A stretch of 64,000 nt of DNA from positions 124,001-188,000 of the forward strand of contig VXAU01004018.1 in assembly GCA_013399695.1 (NCBI GenBank), given 5' to 3'. Below the pieces are notes generated by a model. That model saw only the letters and a list, made by a program, of their open reading frames with translations. It ran no database searches and was not told where the DNA came from. How positions within the stretch are numbered: position 1 is the first letter of the stretch; each line of letters opens with the position of its first letter. This document shows positions 12,501 through 27,061 of the stretch, piece after piece. The position numbers and the translations under genes are program-made. Origin of the DNA: Formicarius rufipectus (lineage: Eukaryota; Chordata; Aves; Passeriformes; Formicariidae).

Positions 12501-15500
12501 GTCTCTTCCACAGCGCTAACAAACAGCGGGTCCACATCTGAACTGCTCTGGCAAACAGGTTTCTTTCCTCTGAGCTTAAGGAGAAAACCAACCATATTAT
12601 TCTCATATCTGGCAACCTTTTGCTACATGTTGTGGACACACATTTCACATCACAGCTATTTTTTATAGCTCTGTTGTTTGCTTGTATTTCATGTTTTCAT
12701 TCAGCTGGAAAATACAAACAGTATGGTTCAGCTTGGAGGTGAAGAACTGCCAGTTTGTATAAACACTGTGATAACAGAAACTCGGTGGTGATTACAGCTC
12801 GATGTCTACTGGAAAAAAAGAGAGGCCCTTTAGTAAATTTTTAATGTACTACACACTGGTGCTTTGTTCTTCAGCAGATACTCAGCCATCCTGGGGACGG
12901 CCAAGCACACAGAATTAAATTGTGGGGGGCTCGGACAGATGTTCGGTGTGCAGTTTTGCTTGTAGTTAACAGATATTTTCAGTTGCCTTAGCTGGTGGTA
13001 AACATTTAGTTGTTCTTCATGACTCTGAAGAACTTCCCTGTAATCACTGCCTGGCTGGAGATCTCCACACAGGACACAGTGATTTAGTGGCTGAACAGGC
13101 CAATTGAAGGTACATTTGAAGAGTAGCCCAGCTATTCCACTCCAATAACCTGGGGTGCCAAAATGCAAATCCTTTGAAAGTTCTAATTCTTTTTAGGCTT
13201 TATTAAACACTTGCATAGAATCTGTAATACAATCAAGCTTTAAATAGAATTCATTTAAACCCTGGCTAAATTTAATTGAACTAGTCTAATCTCACCCATC
13301 ATTTGAAATGTGCATAATTTACACATCAGGTTCCAGCAGAATGAGAAAATCTGCCATAAACTGCAATCAAAACTGCAAAGGAAATCCAGAATATTCACAC
13401 TTCTTGTACACAACTCTTTGGTCAGGCTTTGCAGACCAACACACACAAAGTCAGTGTAAATGAAAGAGAACGAACATACATCTGAAATTATTTTTCTGGG
13501 CTTTAAACTGTGTCCTTTTGCAAGTTTATTCCACTAAATCACTACAGCTAGGATTTCACTAGGTGAACCAGCTTTAATAATTGGAGTTTTCATCTCTCCC
13601 TAGCTAAAAGAGTAACCTTACTTGAAGCCTTTACAATTTCCAAAGTTGCCTTCAGCTATTAGTTTCCAAGAAACAACTATTCCCAGCCTCCGTGTCTCCC
13701 TCTCATATGCCACTGAATATCCACCCTATGCTTTCAAAAGTGTCTCTGACTCGGGCTGTGTTAACTGGCAGATGTTTTTAGAGACTAGAAAGTGTTTAGT
13801 CCCTGTGGACTAAGAGTTACATGATGACTTCATCACATAAGCAAAAGCTAATAACGGGAAAGCAAGAAGGCAGACAAGTGTTATATTCCAAAAACACGAT
13901 GTTTCCTGTGCTTCTGGCAGAGTTACTTCTGTGCCTGAAAAAAGGCAAATCACTTGAGTGTGGATGCTCAAAGCACACACACACCACCACACCACTGCGA
14001 GATAGTTTGCTTGGCCCTCCCTCAGCTGCCTTCCCCCCCAAGAGTCACTCTCCTTCAGATGGAAGTGAGAGGGTGAAGGCAGAGGAAAGGCAGTGTTTGT
14101 TTACCTTCAATATCTCTGCACCAACTACGTGCCTCACAACACTCCTTGCAAAGGGTTGTTACTACACCCAGGAGTTTACAGCTCAGCAGCAGCAGAAACG
14201 TGAGCGGCTGCCTCAGGACCACGCACCTCAGCTCCTGCAGAGAAAGGCTCTTTCAAGTGGAGCTTTACCCTCTCCACTTGGAAAACGTTGGAGGAGACTG
14301 ACACACGAGCAACTGGAAGTCATTAGGATAAATGGCATCTGCACATGCAGTGCAATACTTGCCTTGGGTTTGTATCAAGCCAGGGGCAGTGGACACTGTG
14401 CCCTCTCTCTACACCTCCCTGAACTGCCCGAGTGACACACCAAGAAACCAGAGGGAGCAGATACACAGGAGAAAGGCCTCCCTCCAGTGACACGATGGGG
14501 AAGCAGAGCAAGGGATTAGACTGGCAGCACACAGTGGCAAGACAATGTGAAGTTGTCCCCTCTGCCGAAGAGGGGAGAAAGGATTTGCCCTGGAGAGAAG
14601 TGTGGGCTTTCTGTATTATGAATTCTACGCATGTATATATACATTTTCATAGAACAGTAAGGGAGGGGGTTATTTCCTAGAGCTGATTAAAGAAGCATGA
14701 CTCGATTTTCAATTTCAAACGACTCGGGGGGCATTCCAATCGACTGCAGACAGGAAATGAATACCATTCATGCACTGAACAAGGCAGATGCTTTTGAATC
14801 TGACACTTACGTGAAATGAAAATATCTTCATTTCTGTCTCCCCTCCGCCCCATGACTGCTAGTTAGTTCTGAGTTATTTTTAGGATAAATGGTTTTATTT
14901 TTCAAACTTGTTACGATCCTAGCATGTGCCTGAAGCCACCCAGACGCCACTGACAATGAACTGCATGGAGCAGGCCAAATGCATCTTTAGGTTGGTCCTA
15001 GCAGCCCAAGACAGCAGCAAGATATGAGAAAAAAAGATAAGCAGTTCAGGTTGAGATGTGTTCACCTCCTCTGGTGAGGAACAGAGATGGTGGATCCCCC
15101 AGATCCCAGGGAGGGAGAACCTCGCTGTACAAAGAGATCCCAAAGCACATACTGCAGAAACACTGCGGAACAGGTTGGAAGAGCAATGCCTGGTAGAATT
15201 CACTTCCAGCTACTTAACTCTGCTGAAAAGGTAAATATATACATATTCTCCTCATACAGCTCTTACAAGCATCTACAATAATTGTCATGGGAGTATTATG
15301 GGGTTTATAACCCAACTGCAACATAATGGTGGCTCCTTTTATCCATGGCAGCAGTGCATATCAGGGAACTGGCACATGCAGCTCTTTTCTCCCACTTGGT
15401 CCATATGTGTGCAAACACATGATTTCAGCTGCATACTCCTCCTACATTTTATTGTGGGAATACTTAAATAGGATAAAAGGAAAAAAAATCAGAGAGGTGG

Positions 15501-18500
15501 TATTAGTCTGACCCTTACTCTGATGTTAGGCAGATAATTAGTTCATTTTACCTTGATGTTAAGACAGCCAGAGTCTAAGAACATGAAAAAATGATCCTCT
15601 TAGGAGACAGACAGGAGAAGAAGAAAGAGGGATGGGTAGGTGAGAAAGGCAGCTCTGATGTACATTATTTGAAAAGCCATGAATGCCAGATCAAAGAAGA
15701 GCAGGAATCAAATTCGCTGCCACTGAAGGATTTCAGCAGTTTTTTCAGAGCTATTGATCTCTCAAGAGCAAACCCTTTCAAACACTAGGTGATGCCTCTA
15801 ACTAGCCAGAACTCCCACTTTATACTGGCTAAGCCTTACGTGGTTTGCTTTCATCAGCTGGGGAAAGCAGAAACAGTTCAGACCCCGCTGTATCTGGGTT
15901 CGATGAAGGAGACACAGAGCAGAGCACAGAAACAGCCCATGTGCATTTGCTGCACCAGATGTTGCCTTTCTAATGGCCATCATGGTAGATGGGAGCTAAA
16001 AAGCAACCTCTTCACTGATGAGCTGTGCCTTTGGTGACCAGCGATGCCATGGGGTGCTTTGTCTGAGGACAGAACAGTGAGAGCTTTGGGCAGGGTTTGT
16101 TTGCTCAGTGCTGACTTACTGCTAAAGTCACCTCATACTTTGTGAGGGATGAAGGTGCGATAAGACATCTAAGGGGTTAGCGCAGCTCAGCTGACAAGCA
16201 GTGACTTGTTCATGAGTTTGGACTCACAGGTCTAATTGGAACACCTAGAAGGCACAGAATTCAACCCTAAATTAAGTCCTGAATTGTCAAATAAAGTAGA
16301 TTGGCTTCCCCCCTGTCACCCCTTCCCCTCTCTGGGTCAGGTGTCTTCGCAGACTGGTAGACAAGTTTCCAGATGTTTTGCCTTGTTGGGACACTTCACA
16401 ATCATGCCTTAAGCAAGAGCCACTGGAATTGGGTGCAGTAAAGCAATTTCACCAGATGCATCCCCAGATGGTTTCCTAAGAGCTGCCTTTGGGCCTCTCA
16501 CAGGGATCCCCTTGCAGCGGGCTCATTGCTGCTGCCACCACTCCATCCCTGGGAACACCTCAGTCCCCCTGCCTTCCACACTTGCTGTGCTGCACACACG
16601 GCTGCAACAGCACATTATGGATTATTCTGCTCACAACTGGAAGCCTACCTGCTCCCACCAGCACTCAGAGCAACTTGGTACCTTAAACATTTTCAGGAAA
16701 TGGATGAGCTTTTTCCTCTTGCATGCTTGGATTGGGAGCTAGTGCTGCTACCACTGAACTGCACATTAAAAGCTCCAGGACCCCATCAGGCTAAACAGCT
16801 CATCTGAAACCTTTGCCACTATTGTCCCAGAGCACTTGAAGGCACAGGCACAGCGTGGCTGCCCTGGGTCTCTTCTGAGATATATATTCACAAATGTTAG
16901 ACATATACTTATCAACCCCTCTATTCTTTTCCACTCAAAGCTTGGACTCTAAAGCATGAGGTGAGGATACTCTATTGGCCAGCTGCAGCAAGCCTTTCAG
17001 AAAGAACACGACAACCAGCCCCTATAATGGTAAAAGATACTCCAGAAACTCTGTCCCGACAAACATCTGTTTTCCTATTGTAGGAAGGAATAAGAAGATA
17101 GGAAAAGTTAAATGCTGAATGCCTAAACAAACTGAATTAAGAAGAGATGGTAGGAGTAATGATGGATGAATTGTAAACCACCTGCAAATGTTAAAATTGC
17201 CGTAGTCTTCTGCAGACCATTAAGTCTATACTGCAAGCCTCCAATAGACAGGGACTGTGCTCTATAAAAATAATGATGAATGCAGGCTTGTTTTTATATT
17301 ATGGAGGTCCTAATCCTCCTCCTCCTCTGTCTTTGCTCTATTGTTACAACATCAAAGACCAACTGCTGGCTGAGATACAGTCAATATGAAAAGGGCGACC
17401 AGCAAATTTACTGCTTGACTTCATTCCCTTTAAATGGAATAGGCACCGTGGCCCTTTTTCAAAGTCCGATCGCAGACATATATCTTTTTTATTGGACATC
17501 ATGTACAATAAAGTGAAGCTGTAACTGGGAAGAAAAAATAGAACACCTTAAAAAAATCCCATGAGGTGAACATTCCTTTATAAAAATATCACTGTGGTTA
17601 CGTGGTTAGAAAAACTCCGGGCACTCCGCAGGGCAAAAGGCAGGGGCTGGCTAGGTTATAGTTTAGCTAAGATGCATACCCATGCCTAATACTGAGTTGG
17701 TTTCCAAAAGACCCAAACCCAACCAACTAATAAAAAGTGATATATTTAATTCAGCATGCCAGTGTCATTCAAATAAACTGAAACAGCAGCATTCATGTCA
17801 CAAGAATCATTAACTGCTTTGTTACAGCCTGCTCTGTGCAGTGAACCTTTACAGACTTCTTCAGTCCAGAGAATCTTAACATCAGCTGCACAAAATGCAT
17901 CTTAAACAACTCCAGACTGATTACTGAGGTAACTTCCAGAGACACTTCCAGAGGAGCGTTGTATATGTAGACATTAAAGACAGGGACAGTTTTATTGCTC
18001 TTGTACTGCTAAATAATTTCTGGCTATGAAATTAAATAGTGTATAAGCAACTCACATGATGTAGGAGGTGGGTATAGAGGGCTGTTACAGAATCCACATT
18101 AGGTAGCTATGGCTTTTTTATTTAAACTATTAATCCTTTTTCTTTATTTGTGTAACTTGTGCCAACAGACATTAGAAAACGTCTGGTTACTAATGTTATA
18201 TCTAGACCTGATTTTAGAATCCTACACTGATGTACGTGGGGGGTAAAACCAAACAAACGTATATTTTGTTACACCTGTAGTAAACTTCAGCAGCTGATTC
18301 CACTGGAGTAATTATGGTTTCCCCACAGCAAAAACTGCTGCTGCTGGGTTACTTCTAAGGCAATAAAGATACCAAACCTGTGTAACTAATTTTTGAAGCA
18401 CTAGCTTAAAAAAAAATAGCCATCTTATCACCAGTTCCTCTTCACTGCTCTTTCTGTTACAGTATGTTCTGTCTTCAGTCACATCCTCTTTCCATCATAT

Positions 18501-21500
18501 CCTACAGCACAGCTCTTCTGGTGCAAGGACCTCCTACTCAGCACTTCTGGGCATGTACTGTTTCAATTACAATGTTCAATTGTTCAATACCTGAGTGCCC
18601 AGCTCAAGGAGAACGCCAAGGCAGGATGCCCAAGGAAGCTTTCTGGCAGCTAAACCTGGCCCGGGGACAACATGGACTCAGTAACTTCTCCTTAGAAAGT
18701 AGGAATCTACTTTTCTTAGAGTGGTCCTGTGAACTGTGGCAGAAAAAGATGGGGCACACTATTTGGGAGGTTTTTATAGATATTTACAGTACTCAATGGT
18801 TTGGTCACAAGTATTGATCTCAACAGCCATGCAGGCAAAGAGGAAATGTTAAATTCCCAAGGAACAAACAGTCCAGGATTTTTCAGTGGGTATGAAACAA
18901 ACAAAGAACCATAACAGATGGAAATTAATTCACGCTGCCTGAAGAAAGCCACACACCAAAGCCCAGCTTGCATTTAGGGATGGAAGTTCTGTGTGTTATG
19001 GGCATATCAGTCCTGCAGCAAAACTCAGCTGTGAAAGATCCACATTCAAGAGGATCTTGGGTCTGCAGCCAGCGTAAGTCATTGACTAGTCTTGCTTTGT
19101 GGAAGCCAGTGGAGCAAAGTCAATTTAAACATATTGAGATCACAGGTCTAGCACAGAGGCATAAAAGTCAAGGGATGTTTGAACTTCTCTTTCCAATATG
19201 CACTTCAGCAAGACTGGTGCGACAAAGATTTCACCTCTTGATTTTCCTCTCTCATCTTTAGGAGCACCTCCATAACAATGAAATCTTGAAGGTCTCCAGG
19301 CCTGCTTTCATCCTACTGACTGCTAGAAGAGAGGAATAAAAAAGAGATGACCCATGGCCATGAGTTCTCCAAGCACTGAAAAACAAGGACAAAAGGATAA
19401 AGGAACTGCTTACCAGTACCGCCCACACCAGCTCCTCTAACCAAGCATTACAGTGCCACACAACCGACCACTGTGGTGAGCCATCCCTTATTACAACAAT
19501 AAGTTACATTTTACTTTGTTTTCTTTCTTTTTCTGGTATTTCGAATCAAAAGTACACAGAAATATCAACACTGGAAACATTCTGCTCTCGCTGATGTATC
19601 AATGAGCTCACGACGCTATTTCTTGGAAATGTTATTCATCTCTATTATGAATTTAGCCTGGCATTCACTGTCTTCAAAACTTGTAAAATAGGCACAACGG
19701 TCTTAAAGTGCAACAGTAACCACTCCATCATTTAATGCTTCCTTCTGCCTCTTACTAAAGCACTTTGTATTTTTCTCTTTAAAGTTACACTCCATCCTTC
19801 ATTTGTGACAGTGCCTACAGCCTCCATTCAGCCTGGACACCCATTACACTGAACATCTTTCACAGGCTACACCACAACACTGGAATCTCAACATCTGTAA
19901 GCCTGGGTTGAGATTTTAAAAATAAAATAAGAAAAAAACCACTCACTACCACTGAAAAATAATACTTTTAAACAGTCATCTTTTATGGAGAACATTATTC
20001 AGTCAATTCAAAGGGCTTTTAGTTAGTGTAGTCTTACAGCAGACAGCAAGATAATAATGGTAACAAAAAGGCCAAACAAGCACTAACCAACAGTGTGAAC
20101 AGAACAAATGAGGCACAACTAGGTAATGCCACATCTGTTTGCAAGGAAGACTGGCAAAACACACAGAAGAGCATAAAGCAACCAACTCTGAAGTTAAACC
20201 TGCCAAAGCTGCTGACTCTGGTCTGTCACTACACTTCCAGGATGTAAGCACAAAGAAAAACTACATTGCTTCAGTTTTTGAGGTTTATGCCTGTGTAAGG
20301 AAAACATCTCAATTGTTTGTATCTATATGTGAAATATGAGTATATTTCAAGATTTTAAAGTGAGACAAAAGAGTGAAAGCATAAGAAAAGTACAGCAAAA
20401 TTATTTCCTACCATTACTTCCATTCTGTGTATTTTTACATAATGAAGAAAAACAGGAGATTCTTAAGCATCAATATTCACAAATCTGTGCATCCTTAAAA
20501 ACAAGATTTTCAAATGGATTTTTCCTTCTCACTGGAATACAAACCAATGACAAGGTTTTCAGAAGTCATGTCTATCTCTATCACAAATGATTTCAGAAAG
20601 CTCAAATGTGACTACTGTATGTATGTACTAGGTGGCAGGCAAATCCTGCATCATCTGCATCATTATCAATACCACTGTCTTCTGCACTTCACCTTCTGTG
20701 GAGTTTTCAGATGCTGTGACACAATGCAGCCAGAGTTTTCACCTAATCAATCATTCTTTCACTGTTCCTTCTTTTCTTTGAAGACATTTTCCACCATTTT
20801 GGAACAATTCAGCACTGATTACTAATACACAGATGTCACAAATATGAGGGGAGACAAAAGAACAATGCTGAATTCAAACCATGGTCCCGATTTATATTCA
20901 GCACAACCTGGATTGGTTAAACAGATGTCTCCCCAGCAAAACAATTCCACAGCAGAGAAAGGTGTGGAAAAGCTTAGTATGCTGAACCTTTAAGTACTGG
21001 GGCTCAGTTACCTATTAGCAGATCATAAGATGTATGTTAAAAATCACAAGGGAGTAGCCAGTGACCAGCACCAGACAGTACAGTGAAGATGAAATTGTTG
21101 GGGTCACAAAGGCAAACAGCAGAGCTTCAGCTCTGGGCTTCCTGTTTTCTGTGGACAGCTGGAATGAGGAAAGGACAGAGCAGGGAAATTTGACCGAACC
21201 TAAGGGTTGTCAGCCTAAGCTGGAGGAGTGGAGAGGTTGTGCCCATGAGGTGAGAGCAAGGGGTCAGTAGCAGCATGGTTGTATCACTGTTTCAGCTGTG
21301 ATGGACCGACAGTGTCATTCTGTGTGGAATAAGTTTCCATGTGTCATCAACAAGGACTACAAAATAAAAGCTACTCCAGAACTAGTGCTGACTGTCCAAG
21401 TTAGATGAACCAATGTGGAGAGGACCAACCCAGCTCCACCCAGGATCTCTGTGAATCCATGCCTGGTCTCTCTACTCTCGTTGTCACCAGGGGCAATCCC

Positions 21501-23952
21501 TACAGCTCTACACTTTCCCAGGAGCCAGTCTCAAACTTGCCACTCCTTGCACTGCCACGAGTCAGCCACTTCAGGGCTCAGAACCCCTGTTAGAACGTTT
21601 CCCTTTAACCACTCTGCCCTCACACACAGCCCCAGAGCACAGGTAAGGATGGGCTGAGAGAAAGGAAAGGCAAAAGGAGGAAGGTCTCTGGGACCTTGCC
21701 CTGTATCAGTCACTGTGGTTTGTGTCTGCCCAGGCCCATGGAAATGGACAGGAAGACACAGTGGTAACCCAGGATGAGTTTAGAACAACACACACTCTGT
21801 TTTTTTCACACAAATAGCCTAATACCATAAAAAGCTAGAAAATGACCCTAAATCTTCCTCAAAGCATAAATAAATAACTCAAATATGCTCTTCAGTATAA
21901 AGCACTAGGAAAAAACTGCTCTGAGGTATATTTAGAGAGATAAAATTGAGAGGCACCTTGTGATCTAATGACAGGTGTTTATCACTGATGATCCAAGCTG
22001 AGCAGTACAGTAATTGTTAGCTGTTGAGCTGAAGAGATGTTGAGCAGAATATGCCTCATCCGAACATCGTGGTAAAATGTAATGCAGGAAGTTATGTTCA
22101 TACCTGCCTAACATTGCTCCTTGCAGCCATAGCTAAATACAAAATTCTTGGATGCCTGTTCTGAATTACTGCAGATACTAAAAATGGCACATCCTACCCT
22201 GAAGGTGTGGTAGCTCTTTTCCACAAGGGATGCTTCAGTTTGCTAGAAAATTAATTGAAGTAACAGGTATGAAGAGGAGTTTCATTAATACTTTCTGGAG
22301 TTTTCCTGGAGCCAGGTTTGAAAGGTGAAAGAACCTCTTCTGGGAGCAATGCATGCCAGAAATTGGTCCTCTGCTCAGTGTAGCAGTGTTAGTCCTTCAG
22401 CCCTGATTCCCCTTTCATCCTTTGCTTCCATGCAATTCAGCAGCAGCACACGTAGAGCTAATCACCCTTCCCTCCCCCTCGATCCTGCAACAAGCCACAG
22501 CCCACTAGCAAAACCACTAAAGAGCACACATAATTCTCTCCCTTGAGAGATGAGAGAATGAACTGCACATGGCCTAAGTAATTCCTAAAGCTTAGTGCAC
22601 AACCCGAGGAACACATGTCAAAGGGTGAGCTTTAGCTAAGAACCTACACAGCAAAGCCCACTGAGACCAGGCAGGTTTTACTGTCACTCTCAAAAACCAC
22701 AGCACAGGATCTTATGTGACAAGGACCCATCTCACCAGAACAGATTTTGGTTTGCAGAGAATCAGCCTGCCTCATTTACAAGCCACCTGCTCTGAAAATT
22801 ATTCACATGAACTGCTTTAAAGGCAGAGAAGGATTTCATATTAAATATAAGATGTACATCCAATTATTGGCATCTCATATAGGCTAGGACCAGTCTGGAA
22901 AACATGAATGCAGAACGTGGAATCAGCAGTTCTTCAAGGCTGACTTAGGCGATCGGTTCTTATTAGAACCAACCAAACATAAAGCTCCAGAGCTCAAATA
23001 AAGCTTTAAAAAAACCCAGTCTAAAACTCTCCCAAAGTAAACAGTTTGAGTCCTACTTCACCGAGGAAGCCAGAAAGCTGAACTATGCCACTGTATCCGA
23101 CTGGAGATCGTTTTGCAAACTGCCTGAATGCAGAACAAGGGGCAGCAGGAACGCACAAGCCCCAGCAAAGGCAGCAGAGAGCACACACCCCGCGGCTGAG
23201 CGGCTCACGGCCGTGAGCTGTGGGGCTCGGGAGACAATCAGGAGCTCAGCTCTGCAAAGGGCTCCTCACACGGCTTGGAGAGCGACTCTTGTGCAACCAC
23301 TTGTAAGCAGCAGAATGTGTTTCTTCTGGTAGGGCTCAGGGACCGTTCCTGACACGCTGTAATTGCTTACATGCTCACTGAGGAGGGGGGCAAGGACAGG
23401 AGCAAGGCGATTAAAACGAAAAATCTGTTTACAGCATTGTGCTCCTTTGCAAATTGCGTTCTCTTACATGGCTCCAGTTTTAAGCACGATTACTGAGTTT
23501 CAGGCTAATGTAATACTGCTGCAAGGACCACAGTGGAGAGTCTGACTTCATGTGCTATGGCATATATTGTTGGTGGCTCTGTTACTGCGTTTTACGAGGT
23601 CATTTTTCTTGGTGTGGGAACACTGTTTTTCTTGGTGTGCAAGGCCTGCTAGGGAAAAGTTAGAAGTGATGGGAATAAACTTCTCGATGCAACATTTTCT
23701 CTCAGAACGAAAGGAAGATTTTAAAGCATCGTAAAGTATTAAAAATGTCTTCCAAAATTTATGTTCAAGCCTTCCCTTCATTTTAGAACTACGTAAAAAG
23801 ATAAAAACAGTCAAGCAGCATTTTTCCATCTCTTAATATAACTTCACTCACTCTTCCTCCAAAGTAAAAGTTTGTACTTCTTTATTTCACAAATATATTC
23901 AACAATAGTTTCTGGGTGCTAATTAAATTAGATCTAATAGATTTCTCAGCAG

Positions 23953-24018
23953 GAAAAAAAAAAAAAACCCAAACCCAAAAACTTCCCCCTCCCAATTTTT
24001 TTTTCTTTTTTTTTTTTT
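23953..24018 (+). repeat. A-rich then T-rich low-complexity tract
   Basis: About 15 A, then CCCAAACCC units and a C/T-rich linker, then two T runs. The A and T runs could pair as a long AT stem in single-stranded nucleic acid. Confidence 0.9.
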
Positions 24019-27011
24019 GTGTCCTTTGGTAGAGCTGGAAGGAGGGGAATAAAATCTGACTGAGAAACACAAGGCTGATTCCCTCTCATAACTCAAGGCT
24101 GAGATATTTTACAATTCCAGTCTGGATTTCCCATTTTGTCTTAGTTTACACTACCACAACCCAATTCCAACAGCAAGTCCAGCACCCATTTCTGCAGCAG
24201 AGCCTGTGCCTGTATCTGACCCATTCCAAAGAGGACCAGAGCAGTACATCAGGATTTTCTCCACACTGCTGCTCTATCACAGCCAGACACTGTGACACAA
24301 GACAATCCCAGACATCTGGGATCTCTAGAGACACACACTGCATGGGGAAGGGCACCAAAGGGAAAAATAAGAGGGAGCAAGAAATAACTTGTTTGAATTA
24401 GGATTGAAGGGGGTTTTCCCTGTATTTCTTTCATCTTTCAGCCTAATTAATTGCAGAGATTAACATAACTGAAAGACCAAAAGAATCAAAACCTATCCTC
24501 CAAAGTCCTTCCTTCATTTGAAGGACCAGAGGATGGGAGAACGAGAAGCTCTTCTTCCCTTAAAGGATCAGACTTCAAATGCTTACAAGTCTCTATTTTA
24601 CACTACATAAATCTCAGACAGCATTTTAAGATTAATAAGGATTCCTCCTGAATCTTATATGCAAAACTGACCCAATTCAGACCACTTTATTTGTGGCAAA
24701 TAGACTGCCTAAGATCCAAAATACCACACCATGCACTGGATAATTGAGGGCCTTTTGATACACATCTATAAACCCTTGCTGCAAAGATTAATCTTTTCTG
24801 GACTTGTCACACCTCTTCAAATGAAATTTCATCAAATGAAACACTGACCTATTCACTTATTATGATCCTTTCTCTCCCTAGACCTATTAAGACAGAAAAG
24901 AACCTGAGAGATTTCTAAGTGCTTTTATCAACAAGTCTGGGTTTGTGCAGTTCTGTTTTCCACACAGATTTTCTACCTAGGATTTTGCGTTTCACTTCAG
25001 CACATGCCATGATACAGCCCTAAAACCACCAAAATCAGAAGATGCCAGTGCAAAGTTGCCATGGAGGTCTAAATGATGATGCTCTGAAAGGAAGCATCTG
25101 CCTGTCAGAGTGCAACTTTCTGAAGCAGGTTACAGGATTTTCCAGCTAGTAGTAGAATCCATGGAAGTTCTAAAACCAAAACAAAAACAAAAAAGGATGG
25201 ACTTCCATCTGTTTAACCAATTGCTCTAATCAATATCCTTCTCCCCCTCCCCCCCAATGTCTTGTACAGACACACTCTATGCATAACTGCAGAATCAGTT
25301 CAGTTGGGAAGTATATAAAAATTTCAATTCTACAAATGGCAGAACATGAAAATATGCACTGCTAAAGCTATCACAGTGCTTAAAGGCACAGAGTTTATTA
25401 AGGCAATCTGTAAAAAAAAAATCACTGGACAGAAAAAATTCTTCAAGTCAACAATTAAGAGATTTTCATGAAGCAGCAAACTACAATGATAACAATCCAG
25501 GATAATTATCTGAATATGATTTTGCTCTTGTTTCACCCTAACCTTACAAACAGCGCTCTAAAAGGAGCTCCTCAGGGAAATGGCATCACCCAGAGTTCCC
25601 GCTTGCCCAGATGTTTCCCTCATTATGTTACAAGCCTGTCAAGAAAAGGCAAATTCAGGGTTATTCTAATGATAGCAAACACCTCATAAAAAACTTCTCC
25701 AAAGTTACTTTTTCGAGGAACATCATTTCAAAAGACATTTCAAGTGCCCATGAGGAAAGAAAGAGTCATTTATAAAACATTATTACCAGAAATCTTGCAG
25801 ATATTAAAAGAAAAACATCCAGGAAAGTCAAGTCAGTGATAAAGCTGAGCTCAAAAGAGAGACAGCACGGTGGGGTCGTACCCAAAGTGCATGGCTGAGC
25901 ACTCCCGAGCAGGACTCCCACCAAGTCCAGCAGCAGTTTTTCTGAGTGAAAAGGACCCAACTCCAGTTTGTGACTTGGATGTTGAGTCTGCAGATGTGGG
26001 TTCCCTCCAGCAGCTGGTGGCTTCACTTTGTGGACCACCCGCCAGGGATCCCATGCAAACAGAGTGATGAGTACAGCCTGCCCACTCCTTAATTTTTCTC
26101 ATGCTTTATGGAAATGTGCCCTGCTGGTCTATGACTGAGATGACAGAGCGATTTATATAAATTTATGATGACAACAATTATACATTTTCTCTCAATACTT
26201 GTCATGACTTGGCAGTTGAGTTTTCTCTAACACTTGGATACAGGGGAAAAAAGTTGGTCAGGGTCCATGCAGGACCTGAAGTTTACAAGCTTTGCCTGGG
26301 TAGGCTGATGACCCTGCCGCTTTGATCACGTCTCTAACCATTACAAATGAACGGCAACATGTGATACTGAATAAAAAAGTGTCAAAAATAAAGAAATAGA
26401 ACGTAACAGTCCTTTACCTCTGCCGGAGGTAATACACCATTGGGTTTCACAGCATCAGGAGGCTGGAATGGGCTGGGCTAGGTCACACGCACCTATAACC
26501 CGAAGGTTCACGACTATTTCAGGAGTGGATGTCAACCTGCCTCCTGACACTTTCCAAGGAAAGCCATGCATTTTGTTCCCGCATTTCCCAACACCATGCA
26601 CCTCTGCGGTCCCCTCCCGCTCTGGGGAGTGCTGTCCGCGGGTGGGACTCGCCGTGCCGTGGCTGCCCCTCCCGCCCCGGGCGCTCCGGTAGCCGTGCGG
26701 GAACACGCGTGGGAGCCGCCCCGACGCCTCCAGCGCAGCATCGCGGGGGAGCGGCGCTGCCCTTGTCCGCCGCTGACAGCGTAAAGCCAAGGAGGGCACA
26801 GGACATCCCGTGCACGCCCAGGGAAAGCCCCCGTCGGGGGCACCTTCGGGATCGGGACAAGCGTGACTGGAGCGGGAGGACGAGGCGGCGGCGGCCGGGG
26901 CAGGTGCACGGCGGCGGCTCCTGCCAGCCCGACCAGCGCCGAGCTCTCCGTCCGCCCCCGACGGCCGCGGGGGACGCGGGTGGGTGTGGGGGGAGGCGGG
27001 GCGGCACTCAC

Positions 27012-27061
27012 CTGCCGCTGGCTGTGGTTGCCGGCGCCCGTGGGGGCGTGGGGCTCGCCGC
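27012..27061 (-). CDS. ISM1: ISM1 exon 1, visible 3' part (rest in assembly gap)
   Basis: Only the last 50 bases of the first coding exon are readable. They give 16 full codons ending GAGNHSQRQ, then a consensus donor CAG|GTGAGT. The exon ends in phase 0 and joins directly to the AAC codon opening exon 2 at 6487. Human isthmin-1 has an equivalent GN-x-SQ stretch just before its first intron, including an N-x-S sequon, which is also present here (NHS). The initiator ATG and the signal peptide expected for a secreted protein would lie in the run of N at 27062-27704. Support: correct strand, phase, donor, CpG-island context and motif. The short length leaves some doubt, but I see no better alternative. 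Confidence 0.86.

Larger units (their letters stand above)
6488..27011 (-). other. ISM1: ISM1 intron 1
   Basis: A 20.5 kb intron bounded by the exon 1 donor GTGAGT and the exon 2 acceptor CCCCAG. It is mostly unique AT-rich sequence with few recognisable repeats: T-rich tract 9500-9530, A/T tract 23953-24018 and two weak tRNA-like segments (11092-11160 and 16171-16235). A small GC-rich, CpG-bearing patch with a 16-base palindrome lies near 23190-23240. Open frames of up to 204 codons occur (13821-14435) but show no domain, splice support or family resemblance. First introns of developmental genes often carry enhancers, but none can be proven from one sequence. Confidence 0.85.

Noticed and set aside
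13821..14435. 204-codon frame in ISM1 intron 1, the longest gap-free one
   Set aside because: No recognisable domain, no splice or promoter context, and low-complexity Q and H stretches. It is probably chance.
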